From Reticulitermes lucifugus (Eukaryota > Arthropoda > Insecta > Blattodea > Rhinotermitidae): 40,968 nt of DNA. How positions within the stretch are numbered: the first letter of the stretch is position 1; each line of letters begins with the position of its first letter. The stretch covers positions 1 through 40,968 of the forward strand of contig JAKCWW010004498.1 in NCBI GenBank assembly GCA_026260175.1, given 5' to 3'. This document shows positions 1-13,700 of the stretch, in pieces. The translations under genes were made by a program, and so were the position numbers. The notes beneath the pieces were generated by a model that saw only the letters and a list, made by a program, of their open reading frames with translations, did no database searches and was not told where the DNA came from.

Positions 1-102
1 AAGTCCAGTACTCAAGGAGTTTTCGACCAAACTTTTTGTAAGCATTTTTAATCTCTTATACGAGACTCAAAATATTATGCCTGATATATTAATGAAAACA
101 TA

Positions 103-171
103 ACTGTGGTGGGTGGCGTACGAGAAAGCTTGATGTAATTCGGAGTTTTCTCGTACACTACCCACCTACAG
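103..171. repeat. short inverted repeat (hairpin)
   Basis: Two arms of about 25 bases (103-127 and 147-171) are near-perfect reverse complements built on GGTGGGT.GYGTACGAGAAA, with a loop of about 19 bases. It looks like a small foldback element or a solo terminus. No gene is attached to it, and the rest of 1-1159 shows no supported exon. Confidence 0.75.
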
Positions 172-369
172 TACATAAAACCCTGCTGGTGTTAGTGAAA
201 ACAGAAACTTACACCTCAGTTTGGATAATCTCGAAAGAAGTTTAGCATCGCTGGGGCAGATAAATGTTAGGGCTGATTAATGTAAAGGCAATGCTCTGCA
301 CTCTCACTCGATTTGTATTCCGAATTTTGGTCGGTTGCTCTGCTTATGGTTTTCAGTTGCGTTTGCAAA

Positions 370-545
370 GTTGCGGAAAGATTATTAGCATCGTCACATG
401 TCCGTCCGTCCGTCCACATAGAACAACTCTGCTACCACGGCATGGATTTTCGTGAAATATTTATATTGGAGTGTTTATTAAGTTCTGTCGAGAAACTGCA
501 AGTTTCCTTAAATTCGGACAAAATAATCCGACAATTTAGGTGAAT
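370..545 (-). repeat. copy 3 of an unnamed dispersed repeat
   Basis: This block resembles the reverse complement of two other segments of the window (30470-30640 and 32250-32440). Shared landmarks are a GTTGC start, a GTCCGTCCGTCC-like stretch, and GAAACTGCAAGTTTCCTTAAA followed by TCGGACAAAA. It is therefore one member of a repeat family. The open frames across it are not conserved between copies, so I do not call a protein. Confidence 0.5.
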
Positions 546-1159
546 ACGTAAGTAATTTATGATAATATCCCGCTGAATTTTCTATGGTAGGAGAAACGTT
601 TCAGAAAAAAGAGTATATAGAAGATCGAAACACGTATATCAAGTCAAATAATTTTTTTCCGAAAACCGTCCCTTTTTCGGAACAATTACGAAAAAAATAC
701 GGCATAGCCAGACAGGTCACATATCATCGAACGAAACAAGGTGCAAGAAATATTCGATCTGAATGGCGAACAATTAAGACTAAATAATATTTAATACTTA
801 CTGCTTTCGACCGGATAAAAATTTGAGGTTATGGTGCATTTTTCATAAAGGATAATTTAGGTAAAATACATATAATACTTCATGTGATCATCTGGAAATA
901 TTCCAGGATGCAAAGACCCGATCTCTCCTCAATATTACGTGATACGTAAGTTTTCTATTTCTTTCCATGTTTTCCTCGTTTACTGAACGGCAGTATCGCA
1001 TGGTACGAATGTACTGAAATACACCGCGACTTAGGATTCGTGATCTTTCGTCCTGTCGCTTTCTAATTTACGTAACTGGTTAATCTGAAGCAGCGCCTTT
1101 AAATGAACTAACAATGACTCAAAATATATAAATTTACAAAATTTATGTTCTCAACTTAC

Positions 1160-1334
1160 CATATACCCAAGTTAGGAGTTTGGCAGATGTAACATAAACA
1201 TACAATCCGTACAGTGCTGTAAGGTGCAACAACAGAAATCCGATTGCATTTTGCCACACAATCTGGCTTTTCATTTGGCGTTTTGCTGTTTGTTCTATGG
1301 GTTTATCTTGTTGGTGTAGGTAAGTCCATTCCAT
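1160..1334 (-). CDS. acyl-CoA delta-9 desaturase-like, N-terminal exon (partial)
   Basis: The frame reads through SQIVWQNAIGFLLLHLTALY and then GLYVYVTSAKLL. In insect acyl-CoA delta-9 desaturases (ER membrane enzymes that put a cis double bond into fatty acyl-CoA) the segment just before the first His box has the pattern IVWRNV..F..LHL.ALYG.Y...TSAK. About 58 residues are seen from the Met at 1334. The exon ends at a good donor (TATG|GTAAGTT) in phase 1. An in-frame stop lies about 13 codons upstream of this Met, so either it is the start codon or an acceptor lies nearby. The next exon, with the HRLWAH box, is not found between 1 and 1159 and would lie off the left edge. A lone pseudogene exon cannot be excluded. 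Confidence 0.7.
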
Positions 1335-2244
1335 GACAAATATTAGCCAACAGTGTTCGTGGCAAAATTATTTCTGATTCCTCCGAATTCTTGTATGACG
1401 CCTTCTTAAACTGCGTCCAAGTTTCTGATACTGTTACATATATATATACCCTTCGTCATCTGACTTTTAATGTAGGACATTAGAAGAGCCTTATGCAAAT
1501 TTCATGCTTGACACACGTCACACGATTTTCTTACAAGGTCGTTTTATTTCACACACAAAATGTAATTAATATTTAAGCTGTTTAATTATGTGAGGTGTAT
1601 AATATATATGTCTACAAGACCAAACAACATCACATTGCTGAAGACTCTTTATCTTGTATGTTCACCGATGGCTGTTGATCTGTTTCCATATCCCACCAGA
1701 AGGTATACACAGCTATTATTCATTTATTATTCCTTAGTCATTGCATGACGTGCAAGGTACTAAGAAGTTATGGTGACTATGCTTTCGCCTTTTATCACGT
1801 TGCTTCGAAGATGCTGAATGAATTTCTATGAAATTAGGTGCAGAGAATACACACTGAAAGTGACAGGGTGAATTTAATTTTGTTTTGTGTCACTGCAACC
1901 ATTGATAATTTGTAGTCTCTTTCAGCATTATTTGTTTCCCTTATATTTCTGTGTTAGTGAGACGCAGGCCCCTCGTCACTGGGTTCCATAGATTCAAAAA
2001 TTTAAAGCAATTAAACTGTAAGTGTCCTAATTCAGTACTCTTGAATATCGTCAAGTCACGAAAGTTTGTAAATAATTCTGTTCTTCTGGGATATTATGTT
2101 GCGTAGCGAGGTTAGGAAACCTCAAATCTCGTCAAATGTTGCATTTTTACTTAAACACACAGATCTGTCGTGGATAGTCCTATGTTTGTTAGTATATCAA
2201 GTAATCCCTGTACAGGTTTGGACAGGCCTTGAGAACTGTAGGAG
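1335..2244. other. no gene seen
   Basis: This A+T-rich stretch lies upstream of the desaturase-like exon. It may hold its 5' untranslated exon or promoter, but I find no motif strong enough to call. Confidence 0.4.
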
Positions 2245-2458
2245 ATTGAGGCTGCCAGAATTTCTAGACAATCGGCACATGAAGGTGGCAAGGTTGTCAG
2301 CCTGACCAACCGGCCGCTTTATACCCCCCAGGAGAGGTTGAGTCCACCCAAGGGACATAGTATGTCCAGAAGGATTAAGTCGATAAAATGAATGACCCCA
2401 TCGGAAATCGAACCCGCGACCTATCGCAGTGCCTCAACCAACTGCCCCACCGCGTATC
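2245..2458 (-). mobile_element. tRNA-derived SINE
   Basis: Read on the minus strand, it starts with a tRNA-like head holding GCAGTTGGTTGAGG (box A-like) and GGGTTCGATTTCC (box B-like). A body follows with CTCTCCTGGGGGGTATAAAGCGGCCG. The last block recurs in the SINEs at 27862 and 35673, so they share a core although the tRNA heads differ. The 3' end is only approximate, because no target duplication was recognised. Confidence 0.7.
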
Positions 2459-4673
2459 CCAGTCCTTTGTGTGTTACAATTTAAAATCATCATGTGTGAC
2501 CCGAGAAATTTTTGTATTCTGTCCATGGAAATCAGTTTTTGAAAGTGTTGAACTTCCCTGCTTTATTTCGTAAAAGCAGATTTTTACCTTATCCTCCTGT
2601 TTTCAGCATATTTTATGTGTAAATCTGTGCATGTCTTAGATTATAGTAATAATGTATTCTGTACACTTGGTAATTGGGAATGTGTGGAAATTTTGTACGA
2701 TGTAGGTGGCACTAAATTGGGAACACTACTATCAAGGACTCTGAATACAATGCTGTTATTATTGAATACATTTCGTATGCAACAAAACAAATAATCAAAA
2801 TTATCAATTATAAAAGAGTAGACTGTACATGGCGTGATTTAAATGGCACAGTGTATGAATATGTGCCAAGCAGCGGGCTACTAGGAGCAGTAAAACATAA
2901 CGATAAGAAATGGTTTTTCTGTAGGTTCGTAATTTTATACTTCATACTGAGGACGCGACGCATTATGCATGGTAGGAGGCAAGAAATACGTGCTTATTTG
3001 CAGGTTGAGAACCTGTGGGGGAAAAGCAACCAAGGGGATGACAGTGAGGCATATTCGTATCAACGGGAACGCTATTGGATTGGCTGCTCACCGTGACGTG
3101 CATGCACCTTGCTACGCGTAAAATATTGTTTCGCTGAAAACAGTATTTCGCATATGAGACAGCTTGTATATGTGGCGCCCTGTGTCTGTTTTGTGGTTTC
3201 TAAATTAAAAAGATAATTGAAAAAATAATATTGGTTGATGTGTAATGATTTAACACACAGGAAGAAGCAGCTTAGGCGATTTCGTGCGTTCATTGAATTT
3301 GAGAAGGCGGTCTGTCACTGACAAGAAGAATCGAACATGCGTGTGCATGCTGAGGGCTCTGCTGTGAGGGACATTGAATTTCCATCCCCGTTAGTACAGA
3401 ATCGCAGTTTTCACGATTAAATATTGATTGATTCGTCTAGGACCTGTATACTTTAGGTTCAAATGCTGTTCAGATTATTATTGATCGTAGTTGTGCAAAC
3501 TTCCTCACAACTTGCAAGGTACCATGTAGCTGCAAATATTCCAAGTCATATAAAGTAGGTATAAATAGATGTGTAAGTGACAAATCTTAGGTCTGTGTTT
3601 GAAATATTTATGCAAACTGTTAATTTGGTTGGATCTGACCTTCATTTTAAACCAGTTTTTGTTTCTGAAGGAAATAACGAGGCCATGGATTCAAAACGTT
3701 CTTTGTGTGCGTCTTCCAAATTCAACCTTTGAATCCGCTGAAGAAATTTAATGAAAGAGCGTGAATATTATTCTGTTGGAGGTCACACCTACGCCATGTT
3801 CCTAAATTCACAGAGACACTAATAACGACATGGCGGATACACGACCACTTGAGGCCGGAGTTAAACTAGCATCACTTACTCTCTTGAAATGTTACATCAG
3901 AAATGTCTCAGGGAAGGTAGACAGTTGTTAAAGTGACGTTCTTGTAGAGTGTGAAGTAACATTGTGGTGGAGATATGATTATATTCTTTGTCTTACTTTT
4001 GATCGCAAACGAGTGACCTGTGGTCATAAGCAGTGAGGTCTATTATTAAGATAGACTCGTCTGCATATTCTACATGAAGCGTTGTTTGTGAGTCAACAGT
4101 TGCAATCCTGCCGACGGCGAAACTCTTGATGTTAAGTGGTACAAATGTATCTCAGGGTCTTTACTTAAGGTAATGAAGAGGGTGTCCCGTAACATGCCAA
4201 GCAGGCACTGAGGCGAGATGGCTTGTTAACAAAGAAAATGGTCGTAAAGCAGTAGATTTGTTTGACTGGAAATGTGTACCACAGGACAGTTGGTTTTACG
4301 AGTTCCATGTTCTTGTAGGACATAATTCATTGTCCTTATGTTGCTTATGCTGCTGATGGCCAGTAACGAATTTATCATACCTGATTGACTACATCGAGCA
4401 GAGACCTTCTCGAGGAGCTTACAGTTCCTCAGATAGTTAACAAATTCCTCGTTTGCTGTGGAACCCGAAAGTTCATTACCGTGTTCACAAGGGTTCGTCA
4501 TCGGATTTATCTGGCTCAGGGTAGGATAAAGTCAACGTCCTCGCTTACTAATTCCTTAAAATCCAGTTTAATATTTGCTTCCTGACTACATCTGCCTCTC
4601 CCAAGCGATTTCTTTCCTTGAGATTTACTCACGACGTTTACGTTTATCCCTCCAAAAAATCATATTGCTAGAA
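2459..4673. other. no gene seen; presumed 3' flank of gene 1
   Basis: No exon with family similarity was found on either strand. An ATTAAA hexamer on the minus strand (plus 4567-4572) lies about 105 bases after the gene 1 stop codon and could be its polyadenylation signal. The open frames at 2851-3096 and 4226-4501 have no recognisable motifs. Confidence 0.4.
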
Positions 4674-4798
4674 CTACCAAACAGAACAGAAAACAGAATC
4701 CTGAGTGTTGGCGATGATCCAGGCTGTGAACATAGGTACATCAGTGTATGTGCCAGGGTACTGTGCGTGGGCGCAGCTGATGCCGTTTGAGATAATAC
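4674..4798 (-). CDS. gene 1 last exon
   Basis: The exon follows a CATGTAG acceptor in phase 1 and gives GIISNGISCAHAQYPGTYTD, then a C-terminal helix with AWIIANTQD and a final Cys three residues before the TAG stop. This matches the S1A end VSWG..CA...PGVYT.V..Y..WI. Asn replaces the usual Trp215. The tail NT.D...C is shared with gene 2 (NTRDACYC) and resembles gene 3 (NSKDGCYC), which ties the three paralogues together. A 220-residue open frame runs upstream of this exon, but only its last part is coding; the rest is intron and a foldback element. Confidence 0.9.
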
Positions 4799-7700
4799 CT
4801 ACATGTTGTACGAAAAGAACAAGGTTACAAACTAATTTTAAATGATCCATAACCGTGCACTGAGCAATAAGGTATGATATTAAAACCAATAAATGCACAT
4901 AAGTGTATGAAAGTGTATTATACACACTGTATACCTCCGACATGTTTCGGCCACTCATGCGACCATCTTCAGGGAGGTGCATTACAAAGAATACATACAT
5001 CGAAATAGTTACAGATGTTAATGGAACCAATGCACAGATATAAAATATTAAATTTAAAAAAAATGTGTGGTTTAAAATATGCGGTAACCTATACGTTAAA
5101 CCACATATTTTTAAAAATTTAATATCATATCTGTTTAGTGGTTCCATTAACACCTGTAATATTTCGATGTATGTATTCTTTGTAATGCACCTCCCTGAAG
5201 ATGGCCACATAAGTGGCCGAAACATGTAGGAGATACATAGTGTGTATAATACACTTTCATACACGTATGTGCATTTATTGGTTTTAATATCATACCTTAA
5301 AGTTACAAATTGTCGGCATGTGTTCCACAGCTGCACACACGTATGTGTGATCTCTTAAGTGTCAGGTAAAATAAACTGACTGTTCTAAGCGTTATTTCGT
5401 ATGAATATCTTCAGATTTAAAAACTTTCATGCTTTTAACATTTCGTCACTTTTAAATCATAGTATAAAGCAAGCGTACCTATAATTTCATATCTTCCATA
5501 TTTGTTCACCAGCTGAAGTGGACCTCCACTGTCTCCCTGAAAGAGTAATGTGCATTACCGTGCCACGCTTTTATAATGACTCTCATTCACACACACACAC
5601 ACACAAATGGAATTAAGGGGCCTGTACAGAAACCCCCGTTATTCAACTACGACTTTTTATTCTAGCAGTAAATAAAGGACCAATATTTAATTATCTGTTA
5701 TTAGTAACAGCTTAAACCTTTAGAACTGAATAACTTTTCCGACATGACCAGACTGTAAGCATGCCGTGTTCTCAGTTTCGTTTCTTTTCCCAGCAATGGC
5801 GTTCAACCGAACAGAATCTACTTCATGTTTCGTCGCTCATAGGCCTAGTGTTACGAGCGCTTCCAAAAGAAACGAAAAAAATGTGTTTGAAAATGAGTTG
5901 GTGCTTCAGTGTCATGACATCCATGGACGCTGCGTATGTAGAGGCTACTGTAGTGTGCAAAGAATCTACTCGTAGCAATAAAATGTGCACGGCTGTGTGA
6001 AACAAGAGGTGGAATGGAGGAAAGTACTTTACATTATTTTGTTATATAACGCGATATTACAGAAAATTTGAACAATGCTACAGAATGATTTAGACGTCCC
6101 ATCTCTTTTGTAAAAGTTGCTGCCGCCGCCGCAAGAGGTTTGTCTCACGGAATATTTGGGAGCACTTTCTGAGATCGGCTGTTGAGGTCATTCTGAAGGC
6201 TGACGTTACAAATCGACAATGAAGTAGTCGCAGTGTTGTATTCGTTATAGTTAGTAGTAGTAATCTTTGTAGCCTGCAGGTGTTCATGGGTGATCTGTTG
6301 TTATTCGCTGTGGGATGTATGAATGTAGGAGAGTAACTCCCTTCACATTGAAGCTTGTAGCAGCAATAACACAATCTCGGATACATACCAACACGTAAGA
6401 CGACGCTGTCCATACGTACCTTACCTCAGCACTACTCAATTGCAAATTTTGAGTTATCTCATGTTATGTCAGCTGCGTCTTCCTCCACAGCACTTCTGAT
6501 GTGTGCAGCAGCTTCTGTCAAAGTGTCGTGTCTCATTTCCACACAGCTGTGCAGACCAGCCACAAAAAACTGGTGTCTTCTGCCCAGCTGTCAGTGTTTA
6601 TTGTGTAAGAAAAACTAATTTCAAAGTGTACCAAAAACGTCTTTCAATGCGGCACGAAGTATTTAACGCTACGCTACTGTAACATCGCTTTTGTTTCTAC
6701 ACAAGTAAATCTATTTTATTGCCAGAACTCTTCAGCTTATACTTTTCTCCTCCTTGGAAGCCTATACGAGAATCGAACTACAGTCCGTGGTCGCTTACAA
6801 TGTCTTATAAACAGTTTATGCTATTGCTGATCATAATTAAAATGAGCAACGGTTAAACAGAGCAACTCAATCTCCGAAGCTGTTATCTGGCTGGTGGATT
6901 TGATCACAAAGGGATTTGAAATCTTTTCCAGATAAAGGAGTGACAGTTCCAATTTCTCATCTTTACTGTTAAGAAAACTGTGAGTCCACTGAAGGTGAAA
7001 ATTTGAAGTGGAACAAAAGTGGCCCCCGACAAAGTAAGAATGGTGTTAGACACACTCTGTAGAAGTCAGTAAACTATGGAAAAAGAAAAAAAATGTTTAT
7101 AACATATACATATAACTTGCAATGCAACGTTTAAGATTCTGTGCTGCATTGCAAAAATTTGCACTTCACATGCATATACACACATTTCAGAAAATGCTTC
7201 TAAAACGCGCTACAAATAGAACAACATACCTCAGACTGGCTTATGTGATGAAAACGGAACTTAACGTGCAGTCCTTTCTGTTAACACCACTCATGTGACA
7301 TGCACAGTCACACTTTTTCCGTCGTGTGAGGATGAAATAAAGGTAAACAAACTAAATGTAACCCAAGAACACCAACAACAGGTCTGTCATTTCATTACCT
7401 AATTTTTTAAATTGCCGACCTTTCTTTCAGTATTAAAATTTTCTTGGCCATATAAGTATAAATACATTGTATATAACATTCATTATGAATAGTGTTCTTA
7501 TTGAATGAAATGAAATTTAATTAAAGGAAAGTGCTACGGCACAAGCACCGGTGACGGTATCGTCATGAAGCTGTTGCCGCCACCTAACAAGAAGGCCCAT
7601 TTACCAGTCTGTATTTCCCTGTTTATGCTGCAAGAAGAATGGCGGTTTTCGCCGGAATTCCAACGTTTGCTGCATTTTAAAAACATTTTAGAGATTTAAG

Positions 7701-10700
7701 GTTCTGATGACATTTTATGTGTTGTAAGACATACATGACCACCGGTTTTGTGTACAGAAGTTGTGTGAGATTTTGAACGAATGGTAAACGCATACAATAC
7801 CTTGCAATTTCCTTACACATTGCTACTGTTCTATATGGTAAACTGAATGTTGTACGTTACAGTGTAATTTAAGATCCAGTCTACCTTATTCGAAAGGAGA
7901 AATAAGCAAGATCGGTTATGTTCGCTTAGTTTTAGCACAGTGTAAATTAGGACCAAAATTCTGTTTTCTCAAAAGATCCATTTACTTAAAATTTAACGTA
8001 ATTTATTTTTCTGTTAACTGATTCTATATAAATGGCCCCCTATTTGTTTATTAATAAATGTGATGGTTTTTAAATATCACCGATATTTTTTAAATTGTAA
8101 GTTATATTGCTTTTAGAAATATGAGATTAGGAATTTTAAAAACGAGGCCTTTTTTACTCCCGCTGTCCCTGAAATTTTACGCCCTTCCGACTTAAGATGT
8201 ACTGTATCACGTCATGTAAAAATAAATTATTAATATTGTGCTTTTCTAATGCATAGTACGTACATACTTGTTAAAATGAGTTGTTCCTAATTTTGATGCC
8301 CCAGTCTCTTAAAATAATGCCAAAAATTATCCTGGACGTTCTAATTTCAGGACCGCAGTGCAGAGTTTTACTATAAGTAGAGAAATAATTATCGGAATGA
8401 AACGTTTAAAGTCACACTAATTGCATTACGACGAAACATGGTGATGTAGGGGCAGTGAAATCTAGTGAAAATAAGAAAATATGGAGAAATTTAGGACCGC
8501 TATATACGGAATGCGTAATTCTTAATGTCATCCTGTTGTTTCCAAAAACTGAAGCTTTGTTTCACGTTTCTCCCCGGAAGTCTCCACGCGTGACGTTGAG
8601 AACTCCCTAAAGCAGCACCTAAAACTTTCTTCGATTGTTTATACGAAACTCAAAACCAAATTTAATACATGCGCCTCCTTTCTGGTTTCTGTTGCGGAGT
8701 ATGACTTTCCTGCCGTTCACAGTACAAGTGTGTGGTCTGACGGGTATTTGATCGCACCGTTTTATGGACGTCTTAATCCCAACAAAATTTTGAATTCCGA
8801 TTTACATGTCACACCTAGACCCCCCATCACCTGGTGCGACCAGTAGTCTGGTTGCCCCTACATCTGGCCCTGTTGCACTGACAGATGAGGCCAATGGGGG
8901 AGGCGCCACACCACATACTTAATGGTTAACTATTGAGACGAAAACGTGCGTGATTTTTTCATGTCTACTACTCACTCTAAACTACTTTCGAAATATGTTA
9001 TGAATATGTAAGAGGTCTTAGGACCAAACAAACTCAACTGTTTCATAATGTATGTTCCATGGATTACAAATCATCTGTTTAACTGAAACTTAATTAAACA
9101 TGTGTTTCGATCACAAACTACTTCCAGATTCTTTCACTAACTTCCGTTCTGATAGAGTTAGTAGTACTAAATCTAGGGACTGTAGTGTTCTAATAGCCGT
9201 TTCGTTTAGAGTTCGTAACTTTATGAGCAGGTATGATCTACAGTTTTATGAGGAATGCGTCTGGGTCGAAATTTCCACTCAAAACGGCCGTAGTTTACTT
9301 ATTGGTAATCACTTTTTCCCCCCGACACCAAGCCGGACTTCTTACATTTTGTTTTTGTTTAGGGGTTTTTTTGCTTCTAATGTTTTTATTGGGATGGAGC
9401 TTTGCCCCTACCAAACTGTTATTTTTATTCAAAATTATAGAGCGGTGCAATTTACACCTCAACTTGCCTCTTGGGTCTTACTCAATGCTCAGTGACGGAC
9501 AAATACCTTGACCTTGACTTTGCTAAGTTCAATTGTGTGAGAACATTCTGTGCTGTCACGTCCGGTTCCTGCCATCGGCCTATTGTCATTGAAATTCGTT
9601 TGGATATACATGATTCTACGCCATATCATGAGCATGCCTTCCGTAAAACATTCGTTAGGAGACCATAGCTTGTTATTCCGCTTTCTTTCTAATTATAACT
9701 CGTCGTGTGTGTATAGTAATAACATAGTAGATGCCGCAGTAGACACTTTTACCAATGTTATTCTTCAAGCAATGGTATTAGTAGTTCCCCGGTTTTCATT
9801 AGAAAGTCGATTCCCTCACTGGTTTTCACACACATTGATTTAATGTATTCGGAAAAAGAATAATTTTTATAGGCGATACAAGAAAAGTGAAACGAGTATT
9901 ATTATAGTAAATTTTCCCACTACCGGAAGCTTGTTAAAATTACAATTAAGTCTGAGAGACTTAACTGTTATATCAGCAGAGACGATGATCTAAAAACTCG
10001 ACCTACCAAATTTTGGAAGTACTTATCCTCTTTTAGGAAAAATAATTTCTATAATATTAATCTCGATGTGCATGGTACATACCAGTGTAGTCGAACCAGT
10101 CGAGGTAGCTGAAGCTTTTGCAAAACACTTCCAGTCGGTCTGTAATAATTCTTCGGTGGGCTGGCACTCTGCTCTATTGTCAAACGATTTTCTGCATTTG
10201 CCTCCTATTTCCAAGTTAGACATTTTTAAGGCTATAAAACGCCTTAGACCCTCTAAGCCTGCCGGACTTGATGGTATACCTCGTTCTATGATAACTTCAG
10301 AAGCTTTTCGCTGTTTACTGTTACGTGTAATAACTCTCCATCTGCTAGATGTGTTTCGGCTGGTAAGCGTGTGTGCAAAGACGTCGATACCTTTAGGAAA
10401 CCCATTTATTCATTAAAACAGATTTTACGGCAATCTGTGGTATTTTTAAATCAACGTACCTGTGTTTTTGAAGGATTTTAGGGTTTTTGTCCCAGTACTT
10501 CCTTTATATTGCTTTTTGTTCTGACATATTGATTTTTGTCTATTAATGTTTTTTTATGTATTTGTGGTGTTTTTGTGTTGTATTTGTGTCTTTGTGCTGG
10601 CTTTATAATAGGCACTTGTGCTGTTAAGCCTGCACGTTAATAATTAATCATTGAATTGAATTGAATTAAACAAATTTTTCACGTTATTATATCTTGTTAC

Positions 10701-13700
10701 CCACTTCAGCAGGTAAGCTGAGAGGTTAAGTGCTGTCAAACACTTCCAGATTTGATGTTCCTCGTAGAAAGTACTGAATGTTTCGGAACTAAGTCAGGGT
10801 CACTTAAGAAGAGTCAAATGTGAAAAGTGCGTGACAGCATATTGCATATCCATTTTGGGAATCTTCTCGACGTTTCGGATAATTCGGTAATCAGAATCCC
10901 ATGAACTGTATGCAATGCAAGTTATCGACTGCGAGATCTGCGGAAATTCGAAAAATCTGTTCAAGGTTTCTTCTGATTGGATTGTCTGAAAGTCGTGTAA
11001 CTAACTCTGGTACGAATCATGCATGAGTTAAGAGAACTGACCTGGCAGGTGTCCTTGCCTCCTTGAGGAAGTGCTGCGCAAAATAATGTTGAGGGCAGCA
11101 GGTCAGAAGTGTACTTTGATTTCATGAGGCATTGCGAATGGGTGATGACAGGCAGTTTTACCTGCTGGAGATCGCACGAACCAAATGGTGAGTGGAACGT
11201 CAGAACCCCCCATCCCAGAGCAGTCGCTTCACGTCCTCCGAACTGAGTGTCCACAGACGTTCCTAAAATTGTTTGTGAATTAAATTATTTGATATGTATG
11301 AATCAGAGGCAAGTAAATCTTATTTTTGTTACTGTTATTTACGAGAAAGCTAGTGTCAGAGACTAATTTATTACAGTAAAGTAAAGGGCCGGGTTACGTC
11401 TGAAACGCTTTGCGACGAGTAGACGATTTGGCCTAATAATTTAGGAACAAAAGTACGAAAACACGCATGATAGCGAAGTCATTTAAGCACGAAGGACATC
11501 AACGGGGGAGTATTTTTATGTTTCTGTCACTTTCATTTCTTTTCAATTTGGCTTGAGATTAATGTCTCAGGAAGTCTTAGGCATATTAAGAGGGACTGGA
11601 ATTGAATAGGTTACGTTTGGTTTATGCTAATGATAAGTAATTGGACGAAACCACAGGAATACGTAAACACAAATACTCCATTAAATGGCGCTGAGAGTAT
11701 TGGTTTGGAAAAAGACAGAGAAAAACTAAGTAGACCTGTATGTCCTTTTCACTTCACGACAGTTTAAACGGTGTCACAATGTACGCCTGAAGTCAACAAA
11801 TGAAAACTTCGGAAATGCTGCGAATTTCAAATATCAGGCATAGCAATAGAGAATGAAAATTTAGTTCAGGAACACTCGTATGAAAGAGTGTGAACGTATT
11901 ATTTTATTTCTTTACATATAGAGTTATCAATAGCCTGTCCACAGTTTACATACTGGTATGAGTACTACCGGGTGGGACATGATGTCGTGTAATCTGGTCG
12001 GAATAATTCGATGTTTCGGAAGACCATGCTGTCTCGTTCTTCGGGTAGAGGAGTGCTGAATAGACAGGTACACTCAAGTTCCTCCAAAACGTCTTTACAT
12101 TTCACTCGTCTACCCTGGTGATGGATAAAGAATGTAATTCCGAAACGTCGGTACATTTTATAGCGCTACCCTGAAGATAGAGGCAATATCTTTCTCCAAA
12201 ACGTTTATGCTTTTCTGCCAGATTACACGGCGTCGTATCTTAGAAGACAGTCTTCATATTCATCGCCCAGAGAATATCGAATCTTACACATGTACTAGTA
12301 CGTTGGTGTTGCATGGTCGAGGTCAGTGTTTCCCAACCAGAATTTCGCAGAACAACGTTAAGAGGATCCTCAGAAACCGTGGAATAAATAAAGAATTTGA
12401 AACACGGCAAACTTTTCAAATATCCCGGGAATTTTTGTCCAGCTACTGACCATTCTAGAGTAATGTCCGTGCGCTACTAGCTGCCTCTCTCTTTGTTCTG
12501 GCCAGGTCGTATTTAAGGTTATATGCAGCTGTATTGCGTCTGTGTCAGTTTCGTGTTGTTACAGAGCCGCGTTGTCGGTGGCGACAGAAAAGTTCCTTGC
12601 TATCAGCTTTTCCTGGCGTGTCAACTTTTGCGTACGTAGGACTTCCTTGGGATATGAAAAAATTATATTAAGTGTTCATGCATGGAAAGAAAAGTTAGGG
12701 AAACGCCGACCTAGATGGAACTCTTACCCCACTGCGGAAGACAGATGGGTCTGACAACTTCGTTAAAGGTAATTTTCATATTTAGCTTCAAGAGCATTAT
12801 GTCATAGGCGTAGTTGGTGGCGTTGAACTGAGGATGCACTATAATTTTTTCGACTGAAAAAATAACAGTTTTGTTGTCAGGCTGGCAGTGGTCGTGTTCT
12901 CCAACTACTACTTTGAGCTCCTCCTGGCGATACCTGTAAAGACAGAGCGCGATCTGACTATGATAAAAATACAACAGCATGGCAAAATGCACTCCGTTTC
13001 TTTCCTATCTTACATACAAAAATTGTCAGGAAGCCGTATGTGGGAGAGAAGGTGCAGGCCCACGCCTTGTTAACGTCTGTACGTGCTGGGGGTGATCGCT
13101 CAGCTTTACGGGTCGATTTGTACCCGGGAAGGAGATTTCGTTAAGATACAATTTCTGCAGGATGGTAGGTGAGTTTCAGAGTAGGTCTGGAGGAAATACT
13201 CTGCCGTGGACGAAGTGAGTATATTTAAAAACGACTTGGTGAGCATTTAAAGTTTTTGCACTAAAGTCGTAGAAAACTTAAATATTATTTTAACCGAAAA
13301 AGACAAAATCACGAAATAAGCGGCACTTTGTGGAATATAAAATAGAGACTCTGCAGCGTTTCTTAAAAATGTAGGACATTGTACATTGCCTAAATGTATA
13401 AAATAAATGTCTTGAAGTCACAAAGTATATAAGTAAAATTGCAGAGGGGTTTGTACTTTCGTTACCTTGTTTCTTTAGTGATAACATATTTATAACATCA
13501 TCGTACTAGCACGAATTAATAAGATATGGCACTAACATGCTGGAAATGAAAAACACAGGACTGTAGATGTGATTGTGAGGTATAAAGAGTTCCTCGTGAT
13601 ATTGATGTGAACACACAGCGATATGGAACCCTAGCAATCCTGTAAATTATGGTTCTGTTTCGCTGTGCTCACATCAATCTCACTCTCACATTCACATCTA

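Noticed and set aside
4674..5336. A single 220-codon minus-strand open frame
   Set aside because: Only the last 125 bases are an S1A exon. The upstream part crosses an acceptor and the palindromic element at 4868-5299, so it is not one protein.
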